This document shows, piece by piece, positions 24,250 to 32,508 of a stretch of DNA of 64,000 nt. The notes beneath the pieces are model-generated. The model saw only the letters and a list, made by a program, of their open reading frames with translations, had not been told where the DNA came from and searched no databases. Each line of letters begins with the position of its first letter. The first letter of the stretch is position 1. Origin of the DNA: Sansalvadorimonas sp965243775 (lineage in GTDB: Bacteria; Pseudomonadota; Gammaproteobacteria; Pseudomonadales; Endozoicomonadaceae); NCBI GenBank assembly GCA_965243775.1, contig CBDEWF010000086.1, positions 1-64,000 of the forward strand. Direction: 5' to 3'. The position numbers and the translations under genes were made by a program.

Positions 24250-25056
24250 CTAGCCGCTCTGCAATTCAAAATTTACCGGAATCCGCACCCTGGACTGTAC
24301 AGTTCTGGAACCAATCACCCTGGGCTGAAAAGTCCACCCAGAGACAGCTCTTTCAGCAGCACGATCCAGAAGCGGGTAACCCGATGACTCAACAACAGTC
24401 ACCGACAGGGTTTCCCCTTCGTCGCTGACCAGTGCTTCCAGTAAAACGACACCCTGCTGATTGCGTCTTTTAGCCTGACGCGGGTATTTGGGTGGGGATG
24501 GTGGCTTGCGAAAAGCAGGGGTCGTGACAACAGGAATATCATCCAGCCCATGAACATCGGACAACTCCGTCACCGAAGCGACAGAGCTGACAGGCTCTTT
24601 TACAGAATCAGCAGGGGACCTGGGCTCAGCGGCAGGCTCTTTCAGATTAGATTCTGGCTTTATTTTTACAGGCTCTGGTATTTTTTTTGGGATTTCTTGG
24701 AGAGTTTGATTTTCACTCAACTGTGGAATAACAGGCTCGGAAGCGTTTTTGACAGGATCCGACTGTTCGATGATTTCTTCGGCGGGAACAATCTCTTTTA
24801 CCAAGTCTTCTACAGGTACGACTTCAGCCTGTGGTTCTGAAACACTGACTTGCTTTGCTAATAAAAAATTGACAGCAACCGGAGCAAATAATCCACCCTG
24901 GTGACTTTCAGATTGCTTGTTTTGTAAAAAGAGATGCTGAATCAAAACTGCATGCAGAACAACAGAACCCAAAAACCACAGGCAGCCTTTTACCTGAAAG
25001 TCTGAAAAAGCTCCGTAAATCAAGCCAAAATATCTCACACTGTTTCCTGATAACAA
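24250..25056 (-). CDS. tonB: TonB energy transducer
   Basis: 268 residues. One N-terminal anchor helix (approximately 27-45) is followed by a long Pro/Glu/Lys periplasmic spacer and the TonB C-terminal domain with the YPRQAKRRNQQG and GYPLLDRAAERAV motifs. It transmits energy to the outer-membrane haem receptor. The start is uncertain: TTG at 25056 or GTG at 25038, the latter with AGGA close upstream. First gene of the haem operon, divergent from the receptor across a Fur box. Confidence 0.92.
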   Translation of the reverse strand: MLSGNSVRYFGLIYGAFSDFQVKGCLWFLGSVVLHAVLIQHLFLQNKQSESHQGGLFAPVAVNFLLAKQVSVSEPQAEVVPVEDLVKEIVPAEEIIEQSDPVKNASEPVIPQLSENQTLQEIPKKIPEPVKIKPESNLKEPAAEPRSPADSVKEPVSSVASVTELSDVHGLDDIPVVTTPAFRKPPSPPKYPRQAKRRNQQGVVLLEALVSDEGETLSVTVVESSGYPLLDRAAERAVSGWTFQPRVIGSRTVQSRVRIPVNFELQSG

Positions 25057-25125
25057 CTATGCTCAGCCGTGTTTTTTTAACCCTAAATATGGGCATTTTT
25101 ATTTCAGAGGCACCACATTAACACA

Positions 25126-25144
25126 AATGAGAACGATTTGCATT
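25126..25144. promoter_or_regulatory. Fur box between tonB and the haem receptor
   Basis: AATGAGAACGATTTGCATT is a typical gammaproteobacterial Fur site with imperfect dyad symmetry. It lies 70 bases from the tonB start and about 126 from the receptor start. A single site may control both directions in response to iron. Confidence 0.75.
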
Positions 25145-25269
25145 TACAGTAAATCGATTTTATAGTCCCTCACCATCAGGTTCCCTCGGTAAGGACTATC
25201 GAGGCTGGCAGGGATGCAGAGCCTGCTCTGTGATCAAGCACCAACACACAGCCAACACACGGGAACACC

Positions 25270-27423
25270 ATGCATTTTCAAAGAACTCTTCTTTCTTCAG
25301 CGATCATCGCTGTGGGGTTGTCGGGGGCTGTTCAAGCCGCAGGAACAGACAGCAAGTCGGCAACCCTGTTAAACCAGATCACTGTCACAGCAACCCGCAC
25401 AGATAAAAAACTTCAGGATGTCGCCGGCAGCGTTTCTGTTATTGATGACGAGCAAATTGAAAATCAAATGGTTCAGGACATAAGCGATCTGGTGCGTTAT
25501 GAACCCGGAGTTTCCGTGAGTAGTGATACCCGGACAGGTTTAGGGAACTTCAATATTCGGGGAATGGATGGTAACCGGATAAAAATCATTGTTGATGATG
25601 TCGATCAGGCCAATGATTTTACCACCACTGCCACTTATTACCTCCAGGGCGGCAGAAACTTTATTGATATTGAAACCCTGAAAGCTGTTGAGATTGTTAA
25701 AGGGCCAGCATCCAGTCTTTATGGCAGTGATGCTATCGGTGGTCTGGTTGCATTCCAGACCAAGGATCCAGCAGACCTGCTTGATTACGATGGAGATGAC
25801 AACTCATTCTCAATCAAGGGAGCTTACAGCAGTGCCAATGATGACTTTACTGAAACACTATCAGCGGCCAACAGAAGTGGCCAGTTGGAATCCATGTTGA
25901 TCTACACCCGCCGTGATACCAGGGAGACGGAAACCAGAGGTAGTGGTGATACCTATGGGACCAAACGGGGTGAAGCCAACCCCAGCCATAACAGGCTTGA
26001 TAACATTCTGGCCAAAGCGCAATTACAGTTGAACAGCAACCACCGTATTGGTCTGACTGGCGAGTTCCAGGACTCCAGAAGCAATATTGATGTGAGGGAC
26101 AGCCGAATCACCGATGGTGTAACCGGCAGCGACAGTAAGACCCGGACAAGGGCAGGCGTTTTCCATGAGTGGCAAGCTCATTACTCAGCTTTTGACTCTC
26201 TCGAATGGCGGCTGGATTGGCAGGATACTGAAACGACAATGGAGACTTATGTCCCCCAGTACAGTGCATTCATCCCTTACGCCAGAAATCTTGAGTACAA
26301 CTACCAGGAAAAGGGTTTTCAGTTGAATGCCCAGCTGGAAAAACAGCTTCAACTTGCCAGTTTGAAGCATAACCTGATCTATGGATTGAATTACGAAAAG
26401 GGCGATGCCTCTAACAAGAGCACATCATACAACCTGACGACCGGGGTTCCTACAGCCAGAGACTATATTCCCGAGATTGACATGAAAATCTGGGGAGCTT
26501 TTGCCCAGGGCGACATAGTTCTCACAGACAGGCTGACCATTACTCCCGGACTGCGTTTTGACAGCTACGGTTATCGTCCTGACATGAATCGGGCCACTAA
26601 AATTCAGGATGATGATTCCGAAGACAGCAAGCTAACTGGTCGGCTGGCTTCCGTTTACAAACTGAACAGCAACCTTTCAGCTTTTGCCCAGCTCAGCCAA
26701 GGCTTTAAAGCACCAGATTTGATCGATCTTTACTGGAACTACACCAACACCCATGCCGGATACAGCTTCAGAGCCAACCCTGACCTTAAGCCTGAGGAAA
26801 GCAACAATTTAGAACTCGGCCTTCGGGGTGAATATGATCTTGGTAATTTTGAAGCTATGGCATTCTTCAGCAACTACCAGAACTTTATTGAAGACGGAAG
26901 TCATCAAGAGGGTGCTCTAACCGTCACTACGAAGCAAAATATCTCCAGAGCCAAGATCAAAGGTGTGGAACTGAAAGGACAGCTATGGCTGGATGAAGCT
27001 CTACATGCGCCTTCGGGAACAACTCTTAGAGCTTCTTTGGCATACGCCAGAGGAAAAGACTCCGAAGATAATGAACCACTAAACAGTATTGCCCCCTTAA
27101 CAGCAGTGATCGGCCTTGGTTATGACGCACCCTCCACTATCTGGGGTGGGGAAATAAACTGGACCATTGTGGATGGCAAGAAAACATCCCAGGTAAGTGA
27201 TTCAGATAGTGTTTACGTTACTCCCGGCTTTGGTGTTCTGGATCTGACAGCCTATTACAGCCCTGCCCGGGATTTGACCCTGCGTGTTGGGCTGTTCAAT
27301 ATCACCGACAAGAAATACTGGAGCTGGAACGATACCCGCAAAATTGATCCAACTAACCAGAATATGGATCGTTACTCCGAACCGGGCTGTAATATTTCTT
27401 TCAGCGCCAAGTACACTTTTTAG
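25270..27423 (+). CDS. TonB-dependent haem/haemoglobin receptor
   Basis: 717 residues. Signal peptide (1-23), then the TonB box region (LNQITVTATR). The plug domain (approximately 40-150) has FNIRGMDGNRIKIIVDDV and VEIVKGPASSLYGSDAIGG. A 22-strand barrel ends in Phe (SFSAKYTF). The FRANPDLKPEESNNLELG stretch corresponds to the FRAP/NPNL region of HemR/PhuR-type haem receptors. It takes haem across the outer membrane for HmuT. A strong terminator follows. Confidence 0.93.
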   Translation: MHFQRTLLSSAIIAVGLSGAVQAAGTDSKSATLLNQITVTATRTDKKLQDVAGSVSVIDDEQIENQMVQDISDLVRYEPGVSVSSDTRTGLGNFNIRGMDGNRIKIIVDDVDQANDFTTTATYYLQGGRNFIDIETLKAVEIVKGPASSLYGSDAIGGLVAFQTKDPADLLDYDGDDNSFSIKGAYSSANDDFTETLSAANRSGQLESMLIYTRRDTRETETRGSGDTYGTKRGEANPSHNRLDNILAKAQLQLNSNHRIGLTGEFQDSRSNIDVRDSRITDGVTGSDSKTRTRAGVFHEWQAHYSAFDSLEWRLDWQDTETTMETYVPQYSAFIPYARNLEYNYQEKGFQLNAQLEKQLQLASLKHNLIYGLNYEKGDASNKSTSYNLTTGVPTARDYIPEIDMKIWGAFAQGDIVLTDRLTITPGLRFDSYGYRPDMNRATKIQDDDSEDSKLTGRLASVYKLNSNLSAFAQLSQGFKAPDLIDLYWNYTNTHAGYSFRANPDLKPEESNNLELGLRGEYDLGNFEAMAFFSNYQNFIEDGSHQEGALTVTTKQNISRAKIKGVELKGQLWLDEALHAPSGTTLRASLAYARGKDSEDNEPLNSIAPLTAVIGLGYDAPSTIWGGEINWTIVDGKKTSQVSDSDSVYVTPGFGVLDLTAYYSPARDLTLRVGLFNITDKKYWSWNDTRKIDPTNQNMDRYSEPGCNISFSAKYTF

Positions 27424-27490
27424 ATCTATATCAGTCAAGCCAGCGTTTAGCGCTGGATTAATACAATTAATACAATAAGTGCAATCGAAG

Positions 27491-27530
27491 CTTGATAAAC
27501 CACCGCCATTGGTGGTTTATCAAGGTTTTT
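27491..27530 (+). terminator. Terminator of the haem receptor gene
   Basis: A perfect 14-base stem (27491-27504 with 27511-27524), a six-base loop and then GTTTTT. A smaller CCAGCG/CGCTGG hairpin precedes it at 27439-27455. Confidence 0.92.
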
Positions 27531-27638
27531 AATTAAGAAGCTGTATGGCCGACTTTTGTTTTCAAATCAGCAAAACAGGCTTTTGCAGAGCGGAGAGAAC
27601 TACACAAAGCTAATATTACTTTCTTGTCAAGTTTTAAG

Positions 27639-28265
27639 TTAACTAAACTCGTCATACCCTGCTTTAATACTGATTGCCAAGAAAAATCCGAGCGGACTAA
27701 GCACTCCAGTCATAAGAGCAGCACTGGCCACGAGACCGCAAGTATATTTGCTGCTAGCAATTGAAACTGGTCCTTTCTCAGGTTCATTAAACTTTATCTC
27801 TTTGTCTGCACCGTAAATCTTCAGGAAGGTATTCCATCCTTTGTCAAGCACATATGTTCCTGCCAAACCTGTAATTGCAGTAAGACCAGCAGTCACCGGT
27901 GTTGTTTGTAAGGCTACGCACCCGACTGCTAGTCCACCGGCCCCAAAGGCAATATTTTGTAAATAATATGATAGATTTTGTCCAAACTTGTGCGCAAACA
28001 ACAAACTTAAATCTAAGAAGGGGGGATTCCCAGAGTTTGGGCCAATATGAGTTTGTACACAGGATATGACTGATGCATACCGTTCGTTCAGAGACGTCTT
28101 CAACCCATACACTTTGGTAGATGCTTGTGTATAAGTAGACCTAATACTTGGCAACAATTTTGTTGTCGATGACCATAAGCTTGATGCCGAGGTTGCAGCT
28201 ACAGAGCTTATATGATGTAGATTATTGACAAAAGAATTTCTGGTGAGGGTTGCTAACTTGTTCAT
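27639..28265 (-). CDS. Orphan membrane-associated protein
   Basis: 208 residues, not recognised. Ser/Thr-rich N-terminus, then two or three hydrophobic stretches (approximately residues 100-145 and 175-205) rich in Gly and Ala. AGGAG lies seven bases before the ATG at 28265, which decides the start against an earlier ATG. Base composition is more AT-rich than the neighbours, suggesting acquisition. It lies between the haem receptor and a fragment of a second receptor gene. Confidence 0.6.
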   Translation of the reverse strand: MNKLATLTRNSFVNNLHHISSVAATSASSLWSSTTKLLPSIRSTYTQASTKVYGLKTSLNERYASVISCVQTHIGPNSGNPPFLDLSLLFAHKFGQNLSYYLQNIAFGAGGLAVGCVALQTTPVTAGLTAITGLAGTYVLDKGWNTFLKIYGADKEIKFNEPEKGPVSIASSKYTCGLVASAALMTGVLSPLGFFLAISIKAGYDEFS

Positions 28266-28268
28266 CAT

Positions 28269-28623
28269 TGATCTCCTTTTCATTTAATTTAACGATTTGT
28301 TTAAACAGACTCTTTTCAAGCAATTAATTAGACAGAGGTATTCTTTCTGCGTTCCTGTTTTTTCTGTGATTGTTAGGAAGTACAACCAAAGGATTAGGGG
28401 TACTAACGAGGGGAAGCGGGATGGACCCAACTCAAGATCTGCCCCAACGTGCCAGGCTGTTCAACATCACCGACCAGAAAAACTGGAGCTGAAACGATAC
28501 CCACACAATTGATCCAGCTAGGTCTTCCCCCAGCAGCCTCGGTGACAGTTTCTATGGTTTTGCTAAAACCTGTCGTTATAATCCACTGAAAAAATAAAAC
28601 CGTGAGCTTCCAGGGATTGATCA
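28269..28623. other. Gap with receptor gene fragment
   Basis: 355 bases without an intact gene. The only interpretable part is the TonB-receptor fragment at 28427-28522. The right end carries AGGGA seven bases ahead of the Rieske gene start. Nothing else stands out. Confidence 0.5.
28427..28522 (+). pseudogene. 3' fragment of a TonB-dependent receptor gene
   Basis: About 65 bases from 28457 match the haem receptor gene near 27292-27356 at roughly 88 percent by eye, and the match extends more weakly upstream. It would encode LFNITDQKNWS before a TGA that replaces the Trp codon of the intact copy. No other part of the gene is present. It is the debris of a duplicated or deleted receptor gene. 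Confidence 0.7.
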
Positions 28624-28944
28624 ATGCATAAATTATGCGCCGTTGAAGAGATATCTGAACCCGGCAGCAAAGGCTTCGACAGCACTCCAAAAGGCCCGGT
28701 GTTTGTTGTCAGGTTTGATGGACAAGTCTTTGTTTATTCCAACTCCTGCCCACATCAAGGGGTAAACCTGGAATGGGAGCCTGATAAATTTCTGGATCAG
28801 GAAGAGCGACTTATCCAGTGCTGTATGCATGGTGCGCTGTTCCGAATTGAAGATGGTGAGTGTCTGGCTGGCCCCTGCGCTGGCGATACCTTAACCGCAG
28901 TACCACACACCATTGAAGGTGGTGATATTTTTCTAAATCTTTAA
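28624..28944 (+). CDS. Rieske [2Fe-2S] ferredoxin-like protein
   Basis: 106 residues. The Rieske cluster ligands are present as C42-P-H44 with a following Gly and C66-x2-H69 (CCMHG). The length equals that of small soluble NirD/BphF-type ferredoxins. Its partner is unknown; no oxygenase is near. A gene of this kind beside sfsA-dksA is common in related marine gammaproteobacteria, as I recall. AGGGA is seven bases before the ATG. Confidence 0.88.
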   Translation: MHKLCAVEEISEPGSKGFDSTPKGPVFVVRFDGQVFVYSNSCPHQGVNLEWEPDKFLDQEERLIQCCMHGALFRIEDGECLAGPCAGDTLTAVPHTIEGGDIFLNL

Positions 28945-28961
28945 ATTCTGTTGACGTAAGG

Positions 28962-29690
28962 CTACAACATCAACCTGAGCGGTTTGCTCAGCACCATCTC
29001 CTCAGGGCTGATGGTGCTGCCCCACACCATGACTTCTACTCCTGCTGCTACAGCCTCCCGCAATGCCTTACCATATTCCGGGTCGATGGCGTCTGCCGGC
29101 CTGACAACTTCAATTCCTGTATGCTGCACACAAAACAGCAATACGGCCCGATCTCCGTTTTTCACCACCTGCATCAGTTCACGCAAATGTTTGCGCCCCC
29201 GTTCGGTCACGGCATCAGGAAACTTTCCATACCCTTCTCCAGTTGCCAGAGTGACACTTTTTACTTCGATATAGCAGTCAGTTCTGTTTTCATCGGTCAG
29301 CAAAATATCAATACGGCTGTTTTCCGAGCCGTACTTCACTTCTCTTTTCAAGCCAGAATATCCAACCAGCGAGGAGATAGTTTCATTTTCAATAGCTTCC
29401 TGAACCAAGGCATTAGCCCTGCCAGTATTGACACAGGCCAGGGTTTCTCTGGTTTTCCCACCATAACTGACCGGGATCTCAACCAGTTCCCAGGTCAAAG
29501 GAAATTTGCGCTTTGGGTTTCGGGAATCCGAGTACCAGATCCTTGCATTTTCCGGCTGGCAGTTTTTCATTGACCCGGTATTAGGACAGTGAATCGTAGT
29601 CGTAGTATTATCGGGAAGAGTGATGTCAGCCAGAAAGCGTTTGTAACGTCGCTGCAAGCGGGCAGGTTGAAAAGAAGGTTTTAAAATCAC
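28962..29690 (-). CDS. sfsA: SfsA family protein
   Basis: 242 residues with the family signatures RYKRFLADI, HCPNTGSM and VNTGRANALV, and a PD-(D/E)xK nuclease-like core (SRIDILL, CYIEVKSVTL). Named after a sugar fermentation stimulation phenotype in E. coli; nucleic-acid binding or cleavage is the likely activity. The start is GTG at 29690; the nearby ATG is out of frame. It neighbours dksA, as in many gammaproteobacteria. Confidence 0.93.
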   Translation of the reverse strand: MILKPSFQPARLQRRYKRFLADITLPDNTTTTIHCPNTGSMKNCQPENARIWYSDSRNPKRKFPLTWELVEIPVSYGGKTRETLACVNTGRANALVQEAIENETISSLVGYSGLKREVKYGSENSRIDILLTDENRTDCYIEVKSVTLATGEGYGKFPDAVTERGRKHLRELMQVVKNGDRAVLLFCVQHTGIEVVRPADAIDPEYGKALREAVAAGVEVMVWGSTISPEEMVLSKPLRLML

Positions 29691-29966
29691 GACATACCCT
29701 ATACGTTATTAAAATAATGTTTTTATTCTAATTTACACTAATTCAATGAGCGACTTACGAATTGCTGTGTCTAGATTCTTATAGATGTGGTGGCTTTTTT
29801 GTACTGGGACAATTTGAGGTAGAATCTGGTTCCGGGTTCTGGTAGCTTCTCGGCTCCTTGGCAAGTTGTAATTCCGGGGCATACGGAAAGCGATATCGCC
29901 CCGCAGCCGATCCCGGGATATGGCATCCTGAAGGACGATGACTTGGAGAGAGATGAGGCTGTAAAC

Positions 29967-30410
29967 ATGTCAGCACAGAAAAAGCCAGATAACGGCAACC
30001 TGCTCAGAACCTTCGAACCCTACAAGGAAAAGAAGGGTGAGGAATATATGTGTGACCGTCAGGTCGAGCATTTCACCGATATCCTTCGGAATTGGAAGCT
30101 TGAGCTGATGGAAGAAGTTGATCGGACTGTAAACCACATGCAGGACGAAGCCGCCAACTTCCCCGACCCAGCTGACCGTGCCAGTCAGGAAGAAGAGTTC
30201 AGCCTTGAGCTCCGCACCCGTGACCGCGAGCGCAAGCTGATCAAGAAAATTGAAAAAACCCTTGGCCGCCTTGAAGAGGGTGATTACGGGTACTGTGATT
30301 CCTGTGGCGTTGAAATCGGCATTCGCCGCCTGGAAGCTCGTCCAACTGCAACCCTGTGTATCGACTGCAAAACCCTTGCAGAGATCAAGGAAAAGCAACT
30401 GGGTCACTAA
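29967..30410 (+). CDS. dksA: RNA polymerase-binding transcription factor DksA
   Basis: 147 residues. The coiled-coil core has the tip motif DPADRASQEE, and the C4 zinc finger reads CDSC...CIDC. It acts with ppGpp on RNA polymerase to repress rRNA promoters, such as the one at the left edge, and to activate amino acid genes. GAGG lies eight bases before the ATG at 29967; an upstream in-frame TTG (29943) is rejected. Followed ten bases later by gluQ. Confidence 0.97.
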   Translation: MSAQKKPDNGNLLRTFEPYKEKKGEEYMCDRQVEHFTDILRNWKLELMEEVDRTVNHMQDEAANFPDPADRASQEEEFSLELRTRDRERKLIKKIEKTLGRLEEGDYGYCDSCGVEIGIRRLEARPTATLCIDCKTLAEIKEKQLGH

Positions 30411-30419
30411 CGACTCAGT

Positions 30420-31316
30420 ATGGCAGCTTCCTCTTATACGGGGCGTTTTGCCCCGTCTCCAACAGGATCACTTCATTTCGGCTCCCTGACTGCAGCCTTG
30501 GCCAGTTATCTGGATGCAAGAGCTGTGGCTGGGCGCTGGCTTGTACGTATCGAAGATATTGACCCCCCCCGGGAACAACTCGGTGCTTCCGATGATATTC
30601 TTCGTGCACTGGAAACCTACGGGCTTCACTGGGACGGGGAAGTGTTGTTCCAGCACACCCGGTACGATGCCTACCGCGCCGCTCTTGATGAACTGCAGAA
30701 GAAGAGTCTTGCCTACCCCTGCACCTGCACCCGTAAAGAACTGACGGACTATCTGCCCTATTATCCCGGCTTCTGTAGAAACCGAACCGGCATCCCTGAC
30801 AGGCCTCATGCTATTCGCATGAATGGGCTGGATCAGTCATTCACTTTCCATGATCGTATTCAGCAGGTGCAAACCTCCAGCCTGGAGCAACTGGGCGACT
30901 TTGTTATTTTTAGAAAAGACGGCTTGTTCGCCTACCAGCTGGCGGTGACAGTAGACGATGACTGGCAGGGAATCACAGATATTGTCCGCGGTGTTGATCT
31001 GCTCGACTCAACCCCCAGACAGATTTGTCTTCAGAATGCCCTTGGTTACCACACTCCAACCTATGCCCATCTACCTGTCATCACTAATGGTCAGGGAGAA
31101 AAACTCAGCAAGCAGACCTGTGCAGCTCCCTTGCCCTTAACCTGCCCTGAACCTGTGATACTGAAGGCCATGGAAGCTTTGAATCTTCCTGTCGACAGCC
31201 ATATTCAAGACTGTTCACTGGAAGATCTGTTATCGTGGGCAGTTGAGAACTGGCAGATTGAATCCCTGGCTTTGACCAGGGAAATTCCCGAAGCAGGCCT
31301 TAAAATATGCCTATAA
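30420..31316 (+). CDS. gluQ: Glutamyl-Q tRNA(Asp) synthetase
   Basis: 298 residues. A truncated glutamyl-tRNA synthetase paralogue with the HIGH-like motif in APSPTGSLHFGSL, a Cys-rich zinc site (CTCTRKE, with YPGFC further on) and a KLSKQ motif; it lacks the anticodon-binding domain. It attaches glutamate to queuosine in tRNA(Asp). The dksA-gluQ pair is conserved widely. It links functionally to yhhQ, since both concern queuosine. Confidence 0.95.
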   Translation: MAASSYTGRFAPSPTGSLHFGSLTAALASYLDARAVAGRWLVRIEDIDPPREQLGASDDILRALETYGLHWDGEVLFQHTRYDAYRAALDELQKKSLAYPCTCTRKELTDYLPYYPGFCRNRTGIPDRPHAIRMNGLDQSFTFHDRIQQVQTSSLEQLGDFVIFRKDGLFAYQLAVTVDDDWQGITDIVRGVDLLDSTPRQICLQNALGYHTPTYAHLPVITNGQGEKLSKQTCAAPLPLTCPEPVILKAMEALNLPVDSHIQDCSLEDLLSWAVENWQIESLALTREIPEAGLKICL

Positions 31317-31343
31317 ACGATATTCATAACACAACCCCGCTTA

Positions 31344-31799
31344 ATGGCTGAAACAATACCCTACCGGTTCTGGGAAACAAAGTCCCTTTATGAGCTTACT
31401 CGCAGCGAATGGGAGTCTCTCTGTGATGGCTGTGGCCGCTGCTGCCTGAACAAGCTTATTGATGATGCTACTGAGGAGCTGATTCCAACCCGGGTTGCCT
31501 GTACTCTTCTTGATCAAGACACGGGACAGTGCAAAAACTATAAGCATCGCCGCAGGCATGTTCCTGACTGCATGAAGTTTACGCCTAAAACCCTGCATGA
31601 GTTTCTACCATGGCTACCAGATGAGTGCGCCTATAAATGCCTCATTCAAGACAGGCCTCTGCCCCAGTGGCATCCGTTGATAACTGGAAAAACTTCATCT
31701 GTCGAAGAAGCAGGACACTCCATCAGAAGTATGGCACTGGTCAGTGAAGAGGATTTAGAAGACCCTGCTGACTGGTATAACTACATCATCAGAGTGTAA
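31344..31799 (+). CDS. ycgN: YcgN family cysteine-cluster protein
   Basis: 151 residues with conserved Cys clusters LCDGCGRCCLNK, and further Cys residues in TGQCKNY, PDCMKF, DECAYKC. It matches the UPF0260/YkgJ-type family and probably binds zinc or an Fe-S cluster. The biochemical role is not known. It begins 27 bases after gluQ and may be cotranscribed. Confidence 0.88.
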   Translation: MAETIPYRFWETKSLYELTRSEWESLCDGCGRCCLNKLIDDATEELIPTRVACTLLDQDTGQCKNYKHRRRHVPDCMKFTPKTLHEFLPWLPDECAYKCLIQDRPLPQWHPLITGKTSSVEEAGHSIRSMALVSEEDLEDPADWYNYIIRV

Positions 31800-31829
31800 G
31801 GTGCTCCGACAACAGGCCTTGAGGAACCC

Positions 31830-32438
31830 ATGAAAGAACACGCTACAAGAACCGACAGAAAAAACCTCGATCCGGTTACTGTTGTTGTCAGTAACCATGT
31901 TAAACGGGACAAGGTAGCAGAGTTCAAAAAATGGTCATCGGGCATTACCAGAGCTGCCAACTCGTTTCCTGGCCATCAGGGCACCAGCATCGTCAAGAAC
32001 CCTGAAAGTGATTCAGAGCAGTCTATTGTCTACACCACTATTATTCGCTTTGACAACCACCTCAACCTGGCTCTCTGGGAGGAGTCGGAAGAACGCAACC
32101 TATGGATTGAACGCTTGAAGCCACTGGTGGAAAAAGAGTCGGCATACAGAAAAGAGGACGGTATCGAGTTCTGGTTTGATCTTCCCGAAACCCCAATAAC
32201 TACAATGGCCACAATAGCTCCCAAGCCACCAAGACACCGGATGGCACTGGTGACTTTACTAGCTATTTACCCACTCATACTGCTGGTTCCCAGCCTGGTC
32301 AGCCAAATAACCCCACCAGCAGTTCCCTGGTATCTGGAAACGCTTATCAGCTGTATCTGCACAGTCTTCCTGATGACGTGGATAGTTATGCCTGCCATGA
32401 CCAGAATATTTTCTTTCTGGCTGTTCCAGCGAAAATAG
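31830..32438 (+). CDS. ABM-domain protein with C-terminal membrane helices
   Basis: 202 residues. Residues 15-115 form an antibiotic-biosynthesis-monooxygenase type ferredoxin-like fold (VTVVVSNHVKRDKVAEFKKW, FPGHQGTSI). Residues 133-190 hold two hydrophobic helices, an arrangement seen in a distinct ABM subfamily anchored in the membrane. The substrate is unknown, and the fold is also used by haem-degrading enzymes and signal proteins. GAGGAA precedes the ATG. Confidence 0.75.
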   Translation: MKEHATRTDRKNLDPVTVVVSNHVKRDKVAEFKKWSSGITRAANSFPGHQGTSIVKNPESDSEQSIVYTTIIRFDNHLNLALWEESEERNLWIERLKPLVEKESAYRKEDGIEFWFDLPETPITTMATIAPKPPRHRMALVTLLAIYPLILLVPSLVSQITPPAVPWYLETLISCICTVFLMTWIVMPAMTRIFSFWLFQRK

Positions 32439-32508
32439 TCTCACTGGCAGCTTTGCCTGTTCCTGTCTAATCTCCCACGCTCATTCAAAGAACTCCAGGG
32501 ACTCATAT

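Noticed and set aside
30420..31316. Full glutamyl-tRNA synthetase (gltX)
   Set aside because: The protein is about 300 residues and lacks the C-terminal anticodon-binding domain; length and position after dksA fit gluQ.
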